64,000 nucleotides of DNA from positions 186,001 to 250,000 of the forward strand of contig JAUICH010000006.1 in the NCBI GenBank assembly GCA_030427505.1, read 5' to 3'. The translations under genes and the position numbers were made by a program. Below, in pieces: positions 44,105 through 53,389 of this stretch. This DNA is from Verrucomicrobiia bacterium. GTDB lineage: Bacteria > Verrucomicrobiota > Verrucomicrobiia > Verrucomicrobiales > DEV007. The notes beneath the pieces were generated by a model that did not search any database, was not told the DNA's origin, and was given only the letters and a program-made list of their open reading frames with translations. The first letter of the stretch is position 1. Each line of letters begins with the position of its first letter.

Positions 44105-46225
44105 ATGAGAGCCCCCATACTTCTCGCCATGCTGTTGGCTTCGGTCGCGGTCGCGCAAGACGCTCCGAATGTACTCACCATCCCGTTTGAGAATGAGCGG
44201 CAGCCCACTGCCGATGCCGGCATTGGACCTGGGATGGACATTGTCCGCGACGAGGAACATCTGTTCATGCTCCAGGAACGGAACCTGGTGATTCTGTCAG
44301 TGAAGGATCCCGCTCATCCCGCGGTGGTGGGAAGACTGGAGGGTGTCGGGAGCCTCCGGCAGATTGCCATTCACGAAAACGTGGCCTACATCACGGCCCG
44401 CGAAGACGGTCTGTTCGTGGTGGATGTTTCAGACCGGACGGCTCCGAAACTGTTGTCGCACTATGACACCGTAGAGTTTGCGACCGGCATCGCGGTGAAT
44501 GATGGCTACGCCTTTGTCGCGCAACGCTGGTTTGGGGTCGAGATCATCGACATTTCAGATCCGGCGAAGCTGCGTCACGTTTCCGTGGTGAGGGTGGGGG
44601 AAGCGCAGTCCTGTGTGGTGTCCGGTGGTTACCTCTATGCGGGGGCTTGGGAGGAATGTCGCGTCGCGATCTGCGATGTCCGCAATCCCGCCGACCCGAA
44701 GGTGGTGGGTGAAGTCGAACTGAACGGCCGCGGCGACGGCCTCTGCGTGGAAAACGGGATTCTCTACGCGGCCTATGGGCATCATCAGCCGGGAGCCGAA
44801 TATTCTCTGGACGATCCGAAGTACGGGAATGGCAATGGGATGGACACTTATGATGTATCCGACCCTGCTAAGCCGAAGCAACTCTCCCGCGTGCAGTTTG
44901 CCTGGCGGTACTACTACGGTTGGCCGGATACGTGGCGGGTGAAGCTGGCGTTTCCCTATGCCTACCTCTACCACACCCACAATGGGGTCTTCATTCTGGA
45001 CGTGTCCGACCCGAGACAGCCAAAGGAACTGGCACAGATCCGGGTGCCCCGCTATCCGGGGGAAAAAGGCTATCGCAAACTCTCAACCGGGGACAAATCC
45101 GGAGTCCGGCCCGTGGTCATTCCATTCGATCCGGAAAAGGTTTGCTACAGCCCGGTATGCGGCCTGGAGACCATCGACGGCACGATGTACTTCACGGGCC
45201 TGTTCACCGACCTTCACCTTTTCCAGGACGACGATCTGGTCAAAGCGACTTCACACGGAGAGGATGCCTCCGAAACGCTCACGGAGAAGGGCGACTTTCA
45301 CGACCCCAAGGCGCTCGAACCCTTCGGACTGAAGAATCTGAAAGCCTATCGGCCAGACGGGCAAGTTTATGCGGCAGTGGAGAACCACGGGTTCGTGTAC
45401 GCGGCCTGCGGGTCTGACGGGATCCATGTTCTGGACAGCGATCTCAAGCTGCTGAAGCAATACCCGACCCAAGGTTTCGCCATGGACGTTCAAGTCTCAG
45501 GGGAAAAGCTCTACGCGGCTCAGGGTTCTGAAGGGCTGGTTTGCTACCAGGTGAAGGGTTCAGAACTGGAAAGAGTGACCGCTTACAAAACGACTCAGTC
45601 GATTCGGCAGGTGCGCGTGGCACTGGATGGCCATTACGCAGCCGTACAGGCCGGTGGGGGAGGCTACGAGATTCTGGACGTTTCCGATTGGAAGCAAGTC
45701 AAGCGGGTGGAGCAGGTGCGAGGCTGGGGCGGACTCGTTTACTACAGGCAACTCTGCAACGGATTCATCGGCGGGAAGATCATCGGCGGGACCTGGTGCG
45801 CGGGCCGCACCTTCATGTCCGATCTGAGTGGTGATGAACCCGCCAATCTACCCGACCCGCTCGGAGCTCTGCCGGACATGAGGCGTGGTGGCTACGCTGC
45901 CTGCGGCGAATACGCCCTGGTAACGCGTGACGGAGGATACTCCGTCTACAAGCCACTTCGGGAAGGAGCCTATGATTCCGAGTTACCCGTTTACCGGATT
46001 CCTGGTGGCCCGGACTTTTTTGGAAAACCGACGGTGCGCGGAAACCTCCTGGTCACGAGCAACCGCATTGATGGGGACGTTACGGTCGTGGACATTGCCG
46101 ACGTGAAAACACCGAAACTGGTGCGCCAGTTCAAGATCAGCGGGAATCCCGATCTGGCCTATGTGGGCGACGGATTTATCCTGATTCCAGCCGGCCGCCA
46201 AGGGTTGATCAAGTTTGAGCTGTAA
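44105..46225 (+). CDS. Secreted LVIVD-repeat beta-propeller protein
   Basis: A 706-residue exported protein (signal peptide to about residue 18, VAVAQD). It is made of LVIVD repeats, each with a segment of the form [35 protein letters not shown] or [12 protein letters not shown], with about 8-10 blades in total. These propellers act as extracellular binding scaffolds; many adhere to surfaces or ligands. I see no catalytic motif. The region around residue 230 has [19 protein letters not shown], a well-formed blade. It is divergent from the terpene-cyclase-like gene across the palindrome-bearing gap. An upstream in-frame start at 44000 is rejected for the signal peptide. Confidence 0.87.
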   Translation: MRAPILLAMLLASVAVAQDAPNVLTIPFENERQPTADAGIGPGMDIVRDEEHLFMLQERNLVILSVKDPAHPAVVGRLEGVGSLRQIAIHENVAYITAREDGLFVVDVSDRTAPKLLSHYDTVEFATGIAVNDGYAFVAQRWFGVEIIDISDPAKLRHVSVVRVGEAQSCVVSGGYLYAGAWEECRVAICDVRNPADPKVVGEVELNGRGDGLCVENGILYAAYGHHQPGAEYSLDDPKYGNGNGMDTYDVSDPAKPKQLSRVQFAWRYYYGWPDTWRVKLAFPYAYLYHTHNGVFILDVSDPRQPKELAQIRVPRYPGEKGYRKLSTGDKSGVRPVVIPFDPEKVCYSPVCGLETIDGTMYFTGLFTDLHLFQDDDLVKATSHGEDASETLTEKGDFHDPKALEPFGLKNLKAYRPDGQVYAAVENHGFVYAACGSDGIHVLDSDLKLLKQYPTQGFAMDVQVSGEKLYAAQGSEGLVCYQVKGSELERVTAYKTTQSIRQVRVALDGHYAAVQAGGGGYEILDVSDWKQVKRVEQVRGWGGLVYYRQLCNGFIGGKIIGGTWCAGRTFMSDLSGDEPANLPDPLGALPDMRRGGYAACGEYALVTRDGGYSVYKPLREGAYDSELPVYRIPGGPDFFGKPTVRGNLLVTSNRIDGDVTVVDIADVKTPKLVRQFKISGNPDLAYVGDGFILIPAGRQGLIKFEL

Positions 46226-46335
46226 TTATTCCGGCACGGCGGGTCCTGACATCACCAACCGGTATAGGGCCGTCATCGAAATCGCGAACTGAATCCGTTA
46301 AACCCGGCCCGGCTCCGCGATTCTACGCACAATCG

Positions 46336-47196
46336 TCAAGGTCTAGCCTGCTCCGTGTTCCAATGCGAAAGATCGCGCCCGAGAAGCTCTCCAAGCATTA
46401 GGTTGTGTTCAGAATAGAGACGGTGCATTTGCTGCCGCAATTCTGCCGGCATGCGCAATGCGTCCACAGCTTCCTGGGAATCCGCTCGAGCAACTAAAGG
46501 CTTCGTTCCCAAGTCCAACTCGGTATTCTCAGCGCTCTTCATCCGGACCTCCGGGGCCAGCCGGTTGATCCGCTGCTTCACGGACGGCGGGACGAAGCTT
46601 GAGTCCACGCCAAGGAATTCAAAGACACGACGAACATAGCTCAGCGGGTCCGACTCCAGTTCGTCAAACGTCAGAATGAGTATCTGCTCTGCTGGGAACA
46701 GCGTGAAATACCGTTGAAGATGTTCGAGGTAAAAGCCTTCGCGACCATACACGTCGTTCTGATAGGTAAGGAACTTTACGATCGGGTAGTTCTCCGTCGT
46801 CAGGGTGGGGTTGAACCGGAGAAATAATCGATACCAGGACTCCGCGCGTCTGGATTGATCCCGAACACAACAAATGAGTTTGGCATTGGGCGCTTCGTGG
46901 TGAATCAGCGAAGGCGTGTCTTCGTCAAACAGGTAAACCGGTGTTACTTCCCCGAGCACTTTCGTTTGTTCGGTGACACCCTGGCGCAATTCATTCTCGT
47001 ACCATTCGTATCCCCGGTACCAGAAGGGATAAACCACCCTGCGGCGTGTGAAATAGTAGACCTCCGTCTCCGGCAGCGCGATCTGGGGATGCTCCTCCAT
47101 ACACTGCGCGAGCCACCGCGTGCCGCAACGCGGCGCGCCAATTCCGATGAAGTCCGGTGTGATGCGTTCTGTCGTATCCACTGACATCACTGTCAT
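46336..47196 (-). CDS. Sulfotransferase
   Basis: A 286-residue cytoplasmic PAPS-dependent sulfotransferase. The 5'-phosphosulfate motif is IGIGAPRCGTRWLAQCM and the 3'-phosphate region CCVRDQSRRAESWYR; a Golgi-type heparan-sulfate sulfotransferase resemblance is seen in the FDELESDPLSYVRRVFEFLG segment. It probably sulfates a polysaccharide, lipid or peptide. The start is ATG 47196 (47187 possible); the open frame continues to 47526 only by reading through the tRNA gene. It is convergent with the LVIVD gene. It is not adjacent to the first sulfotransferase and not similar beyond the PAPS motifs. Confidence 0.88.
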   Translation of the reverse strand: MTVMSVDTTERITPDFIGIGAPRCGTRWLAQCMEEHPQIALPETEVYYFTRRRVVYPFWYRGYEWYENELRQGVTEQTKVLGEVTPVYLFDEDTPSLIHHEAPNAKLICCVRDQSRRAESWYRLFLRFNPTLTTENYPIVKFLTYQNDVYGREGFYLEHLQRYFTLFPAEQILILTFDELESDPLSYVRRVFEFLGVDSSFVPPSVKQRINRLAPEVRMKSAENTELDLGTKPLVARADSQEAVDALRMPAELRQQMHRLYSEHNLMLGELLGRDLSHWNTEQARP

Positions 47197-47432
47197 GTGT
47201 GCCGTTACGTTCTGCCCGCCATGACCCTGGGGCAAGGAAGGCGGCACCATAGCGCGAAAGGGGCCGAATGCTATTTCAAAGGAGGACTGCGTCCCGGTAA
47301 GCCTCTCGAGACAGACCGTGCTGCCTCGCTGTCCTTTGCATTCGCATTTGCACGAGAAATGGAATCCCCCCCCCCGGGTTCTCGACCAGAAGAGCCAGAA
47401 CAAAAAAGCCGTCACGAAATGACGGCGCAAAT

Positions 47433-47507
47433 TGGCGACCCGTACGGGACTCGAACCCGTGTTACCGCCGTGAAAGGGCGGTGTCCTAACCACTAGACGA
47501 ACGGGTC
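47433..47507 (-). tRNA. tRNA-Glu (anticodon TTC)
   Basis: Read on the minus strand, it shows a 7-base acceptor stem (GACCCGT paired with ACGGGTC), a D arm with GTGGTTAGGAC, an anticodon loop CTTTCAC between CCGCC and GGCGG stems (anticodon TTC, Glu), a TTCGAGTC T loop, discriminator G and an encoded CCA. Length 75 bases. It lies between the sulfotransferase gene and waaA. Confidence 0.97.
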
Positions 47508-47606
47508 TTACCGGCTGACGCCTCACACGTAGGCGTCATTAAGGAGGACGGCACCTTTCGCATGAATTGAGGGGTCTGCAAGAAAAAATTGTTCCGAATC
47601 AGGGAC

Positions 47607-49052
47607 TTATCCTTTGAAGCGATTCAGGACCAGTTCGGCGGTCCGGGCGGCGGAACCGTTGTGGCATTCCAGGACGCGCTTGCCGTTTTCGGCCAGTTGG
47701 CTGGCCCGGGTGGGGTTCCGGAGGAGTTCGCGGGAGATTTGGAGAAGCTCGGCTTCGCCGGTGGCTTGGCGGGCGCCGTTTCCGTCCAGGATTCCGGTGA
47801 CGAGGGTGGTGAAGTTTTCCATATGGGGACCGAAGATGACGGGCTTTCCGGCGACGATGGCTTCCACGGGATTCTGGCCGCCTTCACCGAGGAAGCTTTT
47901 CCCAATGACCACCAGGTCGGCCAGGTAGTACCAGGCGCGGAGTTCGCCGGTGGTGTTGACGACCAGGCACGGTGCTTTTCTCTCCGAGCCAGTGACAGGA
48001 GAAGGCACCACGGGGGACAGCGAGGGGGGGGACGTCTCCCAAACGGGGCCGTTGTTACTTTCGGGCGGGTGGCCATGGAGACCGTTCCCATTGCTGTTGC
48101 CGCTTTCGTTGGTTTCCCCAGTCAGGGGAATGCGGAAGTTCGGCAGGAGACCGGCATCGTGGAGCTCGGTGGAGACTTGGCGGCCGCGTTCGGCGTGGCG
48201 GGGTACGGCGATGTAGTAGAGGTCCGGAAACTCTTCGCGGAGCTTCAGATAGACCTGTCCGACGAAAGCCTCCTCGCCCGGATGGGTAGAGCCCGCCAGC
48301 AGGATGGGGCCAGAGGCGGCTTCCTTGGGCCGCGCGGCAGCCAGGGCTTCACGGAGTTCTTCGATCTGCTGGAGGGGTGGGGCGGCGCCTTCGTCATCGT
48401 ATTTCACGCTGCCCAGGCAGTGAATGCGGGCGGCGGTCACGCCGAGGCCCTCCCAGCGTGAAGTTTCGCCTTCGTACTGGACGCACACGGCCTCCAGCAG
48501 TTGGAAGATGGGCCGGGTCATGAAGGAGAAACGGCGGAAGCGGCGTTCCGAGCGGCGGGAGAGCCGGGCGTTGATCAGGAAGACCGGCACTTTGAGGGCC
48601 CGGGCCACGGCGACGAGGTTGGGCCACACTTCGGCTTCCACCAGGAGGATGGCCTGGGGACGGATGCGGCGGGTCACGGCCCAGGTGGTCCAGGGCAGAT
48701 CGGCGGGGTTATAGATGACGGTCATGCCTTCCACCTTTTCCTTTTCCGCCAGAGCGAAACCGGTGGGGGTAGTGGTGGACAGCACGATGGGGCGATCCGG
48801 CTCCCGCTGCCGGATGGCGCGGATGACTTTCAGTGCCACGAGCACCTCGCCCACGCTGACGGCATGGATCCAGAGGTTTCCCTTCCGGGCCAGGGCCTGG
48901 CGGGTTTCGCGGGAGTAGAAGCCCAGCCGCTGCAGGAAGTTTCGCTTCACGTTCCCGCGCTGAATGGCCTTCTTCAAATACTTCGGCAGTCCCACGATCA
49001 GTACCACGGGCAGCAGCAAGTTGTAGAGGATCAGGACGAGGAAGAGGTTCAT
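47607..49052 (-). CDS. waaA: 3-deoxy-D-manno-octulosonic acid transferase
   Basis: Inner-membrane-associated GT30 enzyme that moves Kdo from CMP-Kdo to lipid A precursor in LPS inner-core synthesis. The 481-residue product has an N-terminal membrane anchor (LVLILYNLLLPVVLIVG), the acceptor-side motif LWIHAVSVGEVLVAL with the catalytic-base Glu, LLVEAEVWPNLVAVAR, and the CMP-binding end GEGGQNPVEAIVAGKPVIFGPHMENF. Length is a little above the usual 420-430. The gene starts within the last four bases of rsmD (ATGA overlap), so the two are coupled. Its presence is good evidence for an LPS-bearing outer membrane. Confidence 0.95.
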   Translation of the reverse strand: MNLFLVLILYNLLLPVVLIVGLPKYLKKAIQRGNVKRNFLQRLGFYSRETRQALARKGNLWIHAVSVGEVLVALKVIRAIRQREPDRPIVLSTTTPTGFALAEKEKVEGMTVIYNPADLPWTTWAVTRRIRPQAILLVEAEVWPNLVAVARALKVPVFLINARLSRRSERRFRRFSFMTRPIFQLLEAVCVQYEGETSRWEGLGVTAARIHCLGSVKYDDEGAAPPLQQIEELREALAAARPKEAASGPILLAGSTHPGEEAFVGQVYLKLREEFPDLYYIAVPRHAERGRQVSTELHDAGLLPNFRIPLTGETNESGNSNGNGLHGHPPESNNGPVWETSPPSLSPVVPSPVTGSERKAPCLVVNTTGELRAWYYLADLVVIGKSFLGEGGQNPVEAIVAGKPVIFGPHMENFTTLVTGILDGNGARQATGEAELLQISRELLRNPTRASQLAENGKRVLECHNGSAARTAELVLNRFKG

Positions 49053-49624
49053 GTGGCGGGATCGGCGGCCTTGGTCAGGAAGGCAAGCTCCGTGCCACCG
49101 TAGCGGCGGCGGTCCATTTCCTGCCAGGGGGTGGAAGAGGGCAGGGGGGTGTGTTCCATGACTTCCAGGACGAACAGGCCGTCCTGCTTTAAAAGCATGG
49201 GTAAATCTTTTTGATTCAGCAGGTTGTCCAAGATTTTCCGTTTTTCCTCATCCCTGGCGTACGGAGGGTCCGCGAAGATGAGATCGAAGCGCGCCGCCAG
49301 GCTGGGACCGCTCTGTTTGAGGAAACGCAGTACCTCCATCTTCCGCACTTCGCCGCCGCGGAGACGGGCCTTGGTCAGGTTGACCTCAATGGTGCGGCAG
49401 GCGTCAGATTGCAGTTCGACGAAGAGGGCACTATGGGCGCCCCGGCTGAGGGCCTCAATTCCCAGGGCGCCGGAGCCGGCAAAAAGGTCCAGCACGGCGG
49501 CGCCATCCACGCGGTCGCCGAGGATGGAGAAGAGGGCTTCGCGGACACGATCCGCCGTGGGCCTGGCCAGGGACCGGGGCGCCGCCAGCGGGATTCCCCC
49601 GGCAATACCTGCGATGATTCTCAT
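49049..49624 (-). CDS. rsmD: 16S rRNA (guanine(966)-N2)-methyltransferase
   Basis: SAM-dependent methyltransferase that modifies G966 of 16S rRNA. The 191-residue product begins MRIIAGIAGGIPL, with the SAM-binding motif LDLFAGSGALGIEALSRGA, then LFVELQSDAC, and the catalytic DLIFADPPYARDEE. These are the standard RsmD marks. ATG 49624 is chosen because it starts exactly at the family N-terminus; the frame runs upstream to 49795 without family support. It lies upstream of waaA in a minus-strand unit that also includes the rhomboid gene. Confidence 0.94.
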   Translation of the reverse strand: MRIIAGIAGGIPLAAPRSLARPTADRVREALFSILGDRVDGAAVLDLFAGSGALGIEALSRGAHSALFVELQSDACRTIEVNLTKARLRGGEVRKMEVLRFLKQSGPSLAARFDLIFADPPYARDEEKRKILDNLLNQKDLPMLLKQDGLFVLEVMEHTPLPSSTPWQEMDRRRYGGTELAFLTKAADPAT

Positions 49625-49801
49625 ATTCTCTTTCTTGCCATGCGGTCTCTCCCCCGGTGGCAGGCAGAGGCCGTGGGCAGAGCGTGGCGCGGGGACCCTC
49701 TCTGCCTCCCATCCCACAGGCGGAAAAAAGGGAGGGAAAGAATAGCCTACTTTGTGAATCGCGAAAGGCCGGATGCAGGGGGGAGATGGCCGCAAGTCTT
49801 G

Positions 49802-50269
49802 TTACTGAACGTCTGTGGCAGTGGCTTTCCGCGGCGTGGGCAACTGGCTGAGGTGGACCCAGAATTCTTCACCGGTAAGGGGGCCGCTGAGCACTTTTAT
49901 CCGGACGGCGTCCGCGTCCTGTTCCAGGGGGCGGACTTCCGCGCTGCCGAAAAGGCGCAGGATGCCATCCGGCAGGGGCTCGGCGGTTTGCCGCGCTTCC
50001 TGAGTGGGGTTGCTGAAATAGAAATCCCTCAAAGGCTGCACGCTTTCGCTGAAGTAAACGGCGCTTTCGTCGCTGCCAACGAAGACCTCTTCGTTTAGGG
50101 GATAGCTGGGAGCCACCTGGGCGGAGGGCGGCAGGCCATGCAATGCCATCACGATACCCAGCCGGGAGCTGAGGGTGGCCATGAGGAGAAAGAGCACAAC
50201 TCCCGCGAACCAGGCAATGAGCTTGAAGTTCTTGCGCATCTTGGACCTTTGAGGTTGCGGCCGGCTCAT
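49802..50269 (-). CDS. Membrane protein with SH3-like C-terminal domain
   Basis: A 155-residue protein with a basic N-terminus (RSKMRKNFK) and one transmembrane helix at about residues 17-36. A periplasmic or cytoplasmic domain follows, of which VRPLEQDADAVRIKVLSGPLTGEEFWVHLSQL resembles an SH3b-type strand pattern. No enzyme motif. The gene sits between rsmD and the rhomboid protease, with 34 bases to the latter, so it may be co-transcribed. Function unknown. Confidence 0.7.
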   Translation of the reverse strand: MSRPQPQRSKMRKNFKLIAWFAGVVLFLLMATLSSRLGIVMALHGLPPSAQVAPSYPLNEEVFVGSDESAVYFSESVQPLRDFYFSNPTQEARQTAEPLPDGILRLFGSAEVRPLEQDADAVRIKVLSGPLTGEEFWVHLSQLPTPRKATATDVQ

Positions 50270-50303
50270 CTTCCGCGTGGGAAAGGGGCCAGCTGGGGAG
50301 CGA

Positions 50304-51197
50304 TCAATCCTTTTCCAGTTTCCGGGCCAGTTTCTCGCTGCCCTTTTCGAGTATCTTCTTTTCTTCGGCTGTCAGGCTCTGCATGCCGTGGGCCGAGATC
50401 TTGTCCAGAATGGCGTCCACATCCTGGGACACGAAGCCGGTCTCTTTCCGGCGCTTTTTCGCGGGCCGGGCCGGGGTTTCGGTGGCGACTTCCGCTTCCA
50501 CGACGCGTTTTGCGCCGAAGCGCTTGGCCCAGCGGCTGCGGTTTCCTCTTTCCGTCCGCCGGTCCAGAGCCAGGGGGAGGAAAAAGCGCACGTAGGTCCA
50601 GCCGAGCAGGGCGCCACCCAGATGGGAAATGTGGCTGGTCAGGTCAGCTCCCCGGGCGGGTTGGGAGGAGATCAACTGCACCATGAACATCAGGAAGCTG
50701 ATGCCTACCAGGAAGTAAGCCAGGTACTTCAGCCGCAGGGCTATCGGGGGAAAAATGAGGCGGATTTCCAGATTCGGCATCAGCGTGGTCAGTCCGCAAA
50801 GGAGGGCAAAGGTGGCTCCGGAAGCCCCGATGACCGGCGCGGGGAAGATCAGCACATGAAGCAGGCCGCCCACGATGCCGCCCAGGAAGTAAATCGCCAG
50901 GAAATTCCGGGTTCCCACCTGGCGAAGCAGCGCCCTGCCCACGAAGTAGAGCCAGAGCATGTTGATGCCCAAGTGCAGCAGGTTTTCGTGGGCAAACAGA
51001 CAGGTGAGAAGGGTGTAAACCTTCCACTGGCCGAAGAGCGCGTCGCGGGAAAGCTGAAGGGCCGCGGAGTTCTCGATCGTGAAAAGGTAGACTCCGATAT
51101 TCGCGATGATGAGCCAGCCGACCACGGTCAACCGCCCAATATCGAAACCGCCCGAGCCACGCTCGTCCCGCATATAATCACGGCTGTATACGCCCAT
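50304..51197 (-). CDS. Rhomboid-family intramembrane serine protease
   Basis: A 297-residue inner-membrane protein with six hydrophobic segments. The catalytic Ser is in IGASGATFALLCG (GxSG), the catalytic His in SHISHLGGALLGW, and LHLGINMLWLYFVG is the L1/helix-2 segment with the conserved Asn. These three define an active rhomboid that cuts transmembrane helices. A cytoplasmic C-terminal tail of about 95 residues is charged and helical (KKILEKGSEKLARKLEKD) and unusual in length. It begins a minus-strand unit through to waaA. Confidence 0.92.
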   Translation of the reverse strand: MGVYSRDYMRDERGSGGFDIGRLTVVGWLIIANIGVYLFTIENSAALQLSRDALFGQWKVYTLLTCLFAHENLLHLGINMLWLYFVGRALLRQVGTRNFLAIYFLGGIVGGLLHVLIFPAPVIGASGATFALLCGLTTLMPNLEIRLIFPPIALRLKYLAYFLVGISFLMFMVQLISSQPARGADLTSHISHLGGALLGWTYVRFFLPLALDRRTERGNRSRWAKRFGAKRVVEAEVATETPARPAKKRRKETGFVSQDVDAILDKISAHGMQSLTAEEKKILEKGSEKLARKLEKD

Positions 51198-51331
51198 GCT
51201 GTCGTTACCTTAAGAGAGTCCCCGCGTTGGCGCAACTCGCAGTGAACAAAGTGATCGTCGTTTGGGCGTTTTCCGATTGAAACGAAACTTGCGCCGTGGA
51301 TGATGCTCGATACAGATTTCCCCAGAATTCC

Positions 51332-52132
51332 ATGCGTTTTTTCTCAGAAAAGGTCCTCGGTTTGGTTTGTGTCTCCATTGGTTTCCTGCTCTTGGGGCCC
51401 AAGGTCTGGGCGGACAGTCCGAATGAATTGACGGGCGAAGAAGAGGCCGCTGGCTTTGTACTGCTCTTTGACGGTCAGAACCTGAAAGGATGGGAGCAGG
51501 ACGGAAACTGGGAGATTGTGGACGGCGCCATTTGCCGGGCATCCAAAGGGGGCGCGATCACCTACAAGGCCGCGACTGTGCCGGACGACTTCGAGTTGAA
51601 GTTTCAGTGGAAGGTGGAGGCGGGCTCCAACAGCGGTGTTTACTACCGGCCAGGCCAGTATGAATACCAGATTCTGGACAATCAGATCCACAAGGACGGT
51701 GGAAACCCCCGCACCAGCGCGGCGTCCCTCTATTTTTGCGTGGCCCCGTCCAAGGACGCGACGAAACCGGTGGGAGAATGGAATACAGCACGAGTCGTGG
51801 CCAAAGGAACCGTGGTGCAGCACTGGCTGAACGGCGAGAAGGTGGTGGACATCGACTACGCCGACCCCAAATTCGCGCAAGACGTTCAGCGTCTCGCGGA
51901 ACGCGGCGGCGACTTGAGCGCGCGGGGCGGAAACCTGTGGCTTCAGGATCACGGCGATCCGGTGTGTTTTCGCGGTCTGAAGTGGCGGGCTCTGCCGGCG
52001 GACGCCGTGCTGGACGAGACTCCCATCGAACCCATGGCGGTGCCCGAAGAAGCACTCTTGAAAGAGGAAGCCATCCTGGACCGCATCAAGAAGAACCGGG
52101 AAGCCAAGGCAAAAGCGGCGAAGGGACAATAA
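51332..52132 (+). CDS. Secreted DUF1080 (3-keto-disaccharide hydrolase-like) protein
   Basis: A 266-residue exported protein. Signal peptide residues 1-27 (LLLGPKVWADSP). The DUF1080 domain has the usual opening GFVLLFDGQNLKGWEQDG, NWEIVDGAICRASKGG, FELKFQWKVEAGSNSGVYYR, EYQILDNQIH and, near the end, GGNLWLQDHGDPVCFRGLKW. These are characteristic of the 3-keto-disaccharide hydrolase fold (concanavalin-A-like). The tail (EEALLKEEAILDRIKK) is a helical extension. It probably acts on a glycoside outside the cell. ATG 51332 fits the signal peptide; a frame from 51296 is rejected. Confidence 0.9.
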   Translation: MRFFSEKVLGLVCVSIGFLLLGPKVWADSPNELTGEEEAAGFVLLFDGQNLKGWEQDGNWEIVDGAICRASKGGAITYKAATVPDDFELKFQWKVEAGSNSGVYYRPGQYEYQILDNQIHKDGGNPRTSAASLYFCVAPSKDATKPVGEWNTARVVAKGTVVQHWLNGEKVVDIDYADPKFAQDVQRLAERGGDLSARGGNLWLQDHGDPVCFRGLKWRALPADAVLDETPIEPMAVPEEALLKEEAILDRIKKNREAKAKAAKGQ

Positions 52133-52370
52133 GCCCGAAGGCGGGGGAAGGACGAAACCGGCGGAGGGTGACGGAGATCCGGTCCCACTCTGGCCGGGTC
52201 TTTTTCAAGCGTGGGAAGCTTGTCCTCCCAACGGCTAGCGGATCGAGGTAGTGACACCGGACCGGAATTCGGTGAGTAGCGAAGCAGTGCTGAATTGGGG
52301 AGACCGAGGTCATGGAAAGCTCCCCCCGACTCAGTCCCCGATACTCCCTTTCCTCCGTTCCCTCCTGTTC

Positions 52371-53294
52371 CTAATCCGCCGCACCTCCAGCCTCCCCCTC
52401 CGCTAACACCGTCACACATTCTTCCCCCTCCAGTTCCACGTCCACGGTGACGTGTTCGAACTGATGGGGGTCCAAGCGGCTGCGAACGAGGTGTTTGACG
52501 TTCTGAATGTGTTCGCGGGTGCTGCCGCTTTTCAGGACGAGGTGAGTGGTCAGGACATGGCGTTCGCCGTCCAGGGTCCAGACGTGCAGGTGATGCACGT
52601 CGCGAAGAATTTCGGGAAAGGCGCCGCGGATCTCTTCCTCGAACCGTTCCGCGCTGAACTCCGGAGGGCTGCGCTGGAGCATGACGGCTAGAGCCTGGCG
52701 CAGGTTCCGCTGCACGTTGTAAAGTACAAACAGAGAGATGAGGATGGAGAGAATGGGGTCGACCACGGGCAGGTGCCAGAAGGTCATGATGAGCGCGCCG
52801 ATGAGCACGGCCACCCAGCCCAGGGTGTCTTCCAGGAGATGCCAGCTCACCACCTTTTCGCTCAGCGACGTGCCGGAGCGCGTCCGCAAAACGGCGGCTC
52901 CATTCATGAGAATTCCCAGGACGGCCAGCGCCAGCATGCCGGGCGCCAGCACGGGTTCGGGGTCCGAAAGCCGTTCGATGGCGTGCCACAGCACGAAAGA
53001 CAGCCCCGCCAGCAGCACCAGTCCGGTGATCAGCGCGCCCAGCACGGAAAAGCGCCGGTAGCCATAGGTGTAGGCCGCCGTGCGCTCGCGCTGGGAGATC
53101 CTGTATAAATACCACGCAAAACCCAGGGAGATGCAGTCCCCCGCGTCGTGCACCGCGTCCGTCAGGATGGCCACGCTGTTCGTCCAGAAGCCGCCCGCGA
53201 TCTCGATGAGGGTGAAGGCTGCGTTCAGGAGGAAGGCAACCTTTAGATTACCCGCTCCGTCCGGGGCGTGAGAGTGAGAATGGTGGTGAGACAT
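52371..53294 (-). CDS. Cation diffusion facilitator (zinc/cobalt exporter)
   Basis: An inner-membrane CDF transporter of 307 residues that exports Zn2+, Co2+ or similar divalent metals in exchange for H+. The His-rich head MSHHHSHSH suits metal capture. Six helices are present; ILTDAVHDAGD and VSWHLLEDTLGW carry the HxxxD pairs of helices 2 and 5 that form the transport site. The C-terminal cytoplasmic domain is as in CzcD/ZitB (VHHLHVWTLDGERHVLTTH). ATG 53294 is chosen for its typical His-rich head; the frame runs to 53393. It is convergent with the DUF1080 gene. Metal choice is not decided by sequence. Confidence 0.93.
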   Translation of the reverse strand: MSHHHSHSHAPDGAGNLKVAFLLNAAFTLIEIAGGFWTNSVAILTDAVHDAGDCISLGFAWYLYRISQRERTAAYTYGYRRFSVLGALITGLVLLAGLSFVLWHAIERLSDPEPVLAPGMLALAVLGILMNGAAVLRTRSGTSLSEKVVSWHLLEDTLGWVAVLIGALIMTFWHLPVVDPILSILISLFVLYNVQRNLRQALAVMLQRSPPEFSAERFEEEIRGAFPEILRDVHHLHVWTLDGERHVLTTHLVLKSGSTREHIQNVKHLVRSRLDPHQFEHVTVDVELEGEECVTVLAEGEAGGAAD

Positions 53295-53389
53295 GATGTC
53301 GAAAGCTCCGCTATCCCGAATACCAGGATGGAACAACGGACTCTCTCTGTACTTGCACAACAAGGAACGATCAGAACTCAGTGCTCGAT

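Noticed and set aside
47197-47526. N-terminal extension of the sulfotransferase to 47526
   Set aside because: It reads through the tRNA-Glu gene; the PAPS motif and the next Met at 47196 give a normal start.
51949-53115. Minus-strand open frame of 388 codons overlapping the CDF gene
   Set aside because: The CDF gene in another frame has complete HxxxD motifs; this frame has no recognisable domain.
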